From Hoeflea ulvae (lineage in GTDB: Bacteria > Pseudomonadota > Alphaproteobacteria > Rhizobiales > Rhizobiaceae), in assembly GCF_026619435.1 (NCBI RefSeq), contig NZ_JAOVZQ010000001.1:565501-629500 (forward strand): a stretch of 64,000 nucleotides of DNA. Reading direction: 5' to 3'. Positions 61,304 through 64,000 of this stretch are shown in pieces. The notes under the pieces were generated by a model that was given only the letters and a program-made list of their open reading frames with translations, did no database searches and was not told where the DNA came from. Positions within the stretch are counted from its first letter, which is position 1; the number at the start of each line of letters is the position of its first letter. Both the position numbers and the translations under genes were made by a program.

Positions 61304-63358
61304 ATGCCAAGCTCCCGTATTACCATTGCCGTCGACATCGGTGGAACCTTCACCGACCTGGAGTTCCGCGATTCCAGCACGGGTGCCGCCCACAGTCTGA
61401 AGTCGCCGACGACCCCGGACAACCCGGCGCGCGGCCTGACCGACGCCATCGCACTAGCGGGCGCGCGGTTCGGCTTCACCACCGCCGATATCGGCCTGAT
61501 CCTGCATGGCACGACGATTGCGACCAACGCCGTTCTCACCCGCGACCTGCCCGCCGGTGCCCTGATCACCACCGAGGGCTTCGAGGACGTGCTCGAAATC
61601 GGGCGTCATGCCCGCAGCGACATCTATGCCTTGCGCGGCCCCGACCGCAGCATCCTGGTCCCCCGCCGTCACCGGTTTGGCGCGCCGGGTCGCATTGCCG
61701 CGTCAGGCGAGGTTGTGCGTGAGATCGATATGACGGCACTGGACGCGATGATCGACCGCGTGGCCGCCTCTGGCGCCAAGGCGACAGCCATCTGTCTGCT
61801 CAATGCCTATGCCAACCCCACCCAGGAAATTACCATCCGCGACCGGCTGCTGGCGCGTTGTCCAGACATGGCCGTGTCCTGCAGCCATGAGGTGTCGCCC
61901 GAAATCCGCGAATTCGAGCGGACGGCAACGACCGTTTTGAACGCTCTGCTCGTTCCCGTCATCGCCCGCTATGTCACCGCTTTGCGCGCACGGTTGACCG
62001 AGGCGCAGATCGCCGCTCCGGTCTATCTCATTCAGTCCAATGGCGGGGCGATCAGCCTTGATGCGGCGGTGCAGGCGCCGGTCAAGCTGCTGCTCTCAGG
62101 CCCCTCCGGCGGTGTTCTGGCAGCACAAAAGCTGGCCAATACGCTCAAGACTCCGGATGTCGTCGGCGTTGATATGGGCGGCACAAGCTATGATGTGGCG
62201 GTTGTGGCCGGCGGCGAACGCACGGTGGTCACCCAGGGCGAAATCGACGGGTTGCCGGTCCGCGTTCCCATGGTGGAAATGAACACAATTGGCGCGGGCG
62301 GCGGTTCGATCGCCTTTGTCGATCCCTCGGGCCGGCTGCAGGTCGGGCCGCGCAGTGCGGGAGCCGTGCCGGGGCCGGTCTGCTACAACCGCGGCGGCAC
62401 CGAGCCGACGGTCACCGATGTGAACCTGATCCTCGGCCGGTTGGACCCGGCCACCTTCCTGGGTGGACGCTTTGCGCTTGATCTGGATGGCGCGCGGGCT
62501 GCATTGCGCGACCGGATCGAACAGCCGCTTTCGCTGACGCCGGATCATGCCGCGGCTGGTATCCTTGCCGTGGTCAACGCGAAACTTGCCGCCTCGATCA
62601 AGTTTTCGCTGTTTGCCAAGGGGCTTGATCCCCGCGATTTCGCGCTGATGAGTTTTGGCGGGGCCGGCGGCCTGCACGCCATCGAGGTGGCCGAAGAACT
62701 CGGCATCACGCGAGTGATCTTTCCCCGCGATCCATCGACCTTTTCCGCCCACGGCATCCTGTTTTCCGACATCCAGCACGATCTGTCGCGCACCGAGATC
62801 CTGCCGCTGGCGTCCGAAAGCCTGCCGGCCCTCAATGCAATGGCTGACGATCTGCGCACACGCGGCAGTGCGCTGCTGGATCAGGACAAGATGCCCGAGG
62901 ACAAGCGCATCCTCACCCTCACTGCCGATCTGCGCTATCGCGGGCAGGCGTTTGAACTGATGACCGCCGTGCCCGACGGTCCCTTGAGCGTGGACACCCT
63001 TGCCATCCTGCGCGCGCGTTTCGAGGATCAGCATCGCCAGCGCTTTTCCTTCGATGACCCGAAGGAGGCGGTCGAGCTTGTCACCTTGCGGCTGACCGCG
63101 ATCGGAGTGCTGGGTGACACGAATCTGCCTGCGGTCGCTTACGCCCCCAGCGAAACCGCCCCTGTCACCCGCCGGCCCGTGCATGTGGATGGTGCCTGGT
63201 TTGACACGCCGGTGCACCGTCAGCTTTCGCTCGCACCCGGCACTACTGTGACCGGCCCGGCCATCATCGAACAGGAATACACCACCCTGCTGATCCCCGG
63301 CCGCTGGACCCTGACCATGGCCGCGACCGGTGACATGACCGCAAGGAAACAGCCATGA
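61304..63358 (+). CDS. Hydantoinase/oxoprolinase subunit A
   Basis: A 684-residue protein of the HyuA/oxoprolinase N-terminal group, which uses ATP to open cyclic amides such as hydantoins or 5-oxoproline. The actin-like ATPase starts with ITIAVDIGGTFTDLEFRDSS, then GTTIATNAVLTRD, and later GVDMGGTSYDVAVVAGGE, and NTIGAGGGSIAFVDPSGRLQ. Length is normal. The stop overlaps the subunit B start (ATGA). LysR lies upstream. The exact cyclic amide cannot be told. Confidence 0.92.
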   Translation: MPSSRITIAVDIGGTFTDLEFRDSSTGAAHSLKSPTTPDNPARGLTDAIALAGARFGFTTADIGLILHGTTIATNAVLTRDLPAGALITTEGFEDVLEIGRHARSDIYALRGPDRSILVPRRHRFGAPGRIAASGEVVREIDMTALDAMIDRVAASGAKATAICLLNAYANPTQEITIRDRLLARCPDMAVSCSHEVSPEIREFERTATTVLNALLVPVIARYVTALRARLTEAQIAAPVYLIQSNGGAISLDAAVQAPVKLLLSGPSGGVLAAQKLANTLKTPDVVGVDMGGTSYDVAVVAGGERTVVTQGEIDGLPVRVPMVEMNTIGAGGGSIAFVDPSGRLQVGPRSAGAVPGPVCYNRGGTEPTVTDVNLILGRLDPATFLGGRFALDLDGARAALRDRIEQPLSLTPDHAAAGILAVVNAKLAASIKFSLFAKGLDPRDFALMSFGGAGGLHAIEVAEELGITRVIFPRDPSTFSAHGILFSDIQHDLSRTEILPLASESLPALNAMADDLRTRGSALLDQDKMPEDKRILTLTADLRYRGQAFELMTAVPDGPLSVDTLAILRARFEDQHRQRFSFDDPKEAVELVTLRLTAIGVLGDTNLPAVAYAPSETAPVTRRPVHVDGAWFDTPVHRQLSLAPGTTVTGPAIIEQEYTTLLIPGRWTLTMAATGDMTARKQP

Positions 63359-64000
63359 CCCGCCCCGATCCCGTCCTTCTGGAAATCGTCTCAGCCGCGC
63401 TCGTATCGGTGGCCGAGGAAATGTCGGTTACCGTCTGGCGCACATCCCGGTCGACCACCGTGCGCGAGTTGCTCGATTACTCCACCGCCGTGTTTGACGG
63501 CCAGGGCCGCAACGTCGCCCAGGCGGCGCGCATGCCGGTGCACCTCAATTCGATGGAGCTGTGCCTGCACCACATCGCCGCCCACCATATTCCGCTCGAC
63601 GAATGGCGCGACGGCGAAGTGATCGTGACCAACGATCCCTATTGCGGTGGCCAGCATTTGCCGGATTTCATCGCGTTCAAGCCGGTGTTCAGGGATGGTC
63701 GGCGCATCGCCATCACCTGTGTGCTGATCCACCATGTCGATGTCGGAGGCGGTGCCGCGGGCGGCTACAACGCCAAGGCGGTCGAGGTGTTTCAGGAAGG
63801 CTTGCGCCTGCCGCCGGTGCGGATCGTGCGCGATGGCAAGATGCAGGAGGACCTGTTCGCCACCATCCTGCAAAACGTCCGCGAGCCGGAAACATTCCGC
63901 GGCGATTTTCTGAGCCAGATCGCTGCACTCGATGTCGGCGCGCGGGCGATGCTCCGGCTGGCTGACCGCTATGGTGTCGAGGCACTCGACGAGATCGGCG
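63355..64000 (+). CDS. Hydantoinase/oxoprolinase subunit B (runs off the window)
   Basis: The first 215 residues of a HyuB-type subunit: DPVLLEIVSAALVSVAEEMS, then the metal-binding-like region GEVIVTNDPYCGGQHLPDF, and THVLIHHVDVG-type segment (here CVLIHHVDVGGGAAGGYNA). It is in the same operon as subunit A with a four-base overlap, and the two form the active enzyme in this family. Only the start is in the window, so completeness is unknown. Confidence 0.92.
   Translation, partial: MTRPDPVLLEIVSAALVSVAEEMSVTVWRTSRSTTVRELLDYSTAVFDGQGRNVAQAARMPVHLNSMELCLHHIAAHHIPLDEWRDGEVIVTNDPYCGGQHLPDFIAFKPVFRDGRRIAITCVLIHHVDVGGGAAGGYNAKAVEVFQEGLRLPPVRIVRDGKMQEDLFATILQNVREPETFRGDFLSQIAALDVGARAMLRLADRYGVEALDEIG

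Overview
The window reads as chromosome of a Rhizobiales alphaproteobacterium, probably in or near the Rhizobiaceae/Hoeflea group. It is GC-rich. The gene order kdsB-pheA-nudC-HIT-SRP RNA-dnaX-ybaB-recR is typical of rhizobia, as are an aroA-cmk-rpsA block, a flagellin beginning MTSILTNTSAMAALQ, and the nrt-nirBD-nasA-cysG nitrate operon. No database search was possible; family names rest on motifs and remembered homologues.

Layout. 1-7.8 kb: housekeeping block (KDO activation, phenylalanine synthesis, NADH pyrophosphatase, HIT protein, SRP RNA, DNA polymerase III gamma/tau, YbaB, RecR, a lytic transglycosylase). 8-14.1 kb: a glycosyltransferase fused to an O-antigen-ligase-like membrane domain, an aldehyde dehydrogenase, and a divergent quinone-reductase / TetR-SMR efflux pair around a perfect operator. 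14.3-17.2 kb: a LuxR-type regulator and a very long flagellin that share an upstream dyad. 17.3-20.1 kb: tRNA-Ser, a small membrane protein, a BMP-family binding protein and RNase D. 20.16-21.48 kb: an IS110-family element inserted in a palindrome, with a structured upstream region carrying an 11-nt complement of its own target site. 21.5-23.0 kb: mosaic intergenic repeats. 23.1-28.3 kb: rpsA, cmk, two inserted genes, and a protein at the ancestral aroA position that keeps the EPSP synthase scaffold but has lost most active-site residues. 28.5-30 kb: an acidic-tailed zinc-ribbon protein, tRNA-Ala and a ParD/ParE toxin-antitoxin pair. 30.2-38 kb: polysaccharide precursor genes (HAD-UbiA fusion, DprE1-like oxidase, GpsA, ManC-AGE fusion, frameshifted phosphomannomutase). 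38.1-44.1 kb: LysR, RidA, amidase and a DctPQM TRAP transporter. 44.2-57.3 kb: nitrate assimilation. 57.5-64 kb: a PAS-GGDEF-EAL protein, a LysR regulator and hydantoinase/oxoprolinase A and B (B runs off the end).

How the genes work together. The nitrate region is the most coherent system. NasS (nitrate sensor) and NasT (ANTAR RNA-binding antiterminator) precede a sigma-54 promoter, a short leader with a hexaloop hairpin and a strong terminator, then an ABC nitrate transporter, NirBD, nitrate reductase and siroheme synthase. In this sequence nasA carries a one-base frameshift and cysG has a truncated SUMT domain, so the end of the pathway may be decaying, or the assembly may contain errors. 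The polysaccharide block has a similar one-base lesion in manB.

The two most unusual items are the IS110 element, where both the target palindrome and a guide-like RNA can be read from one copy, and the EPSP synthase-like pseudoenzyme sitting where aroA normally lies.
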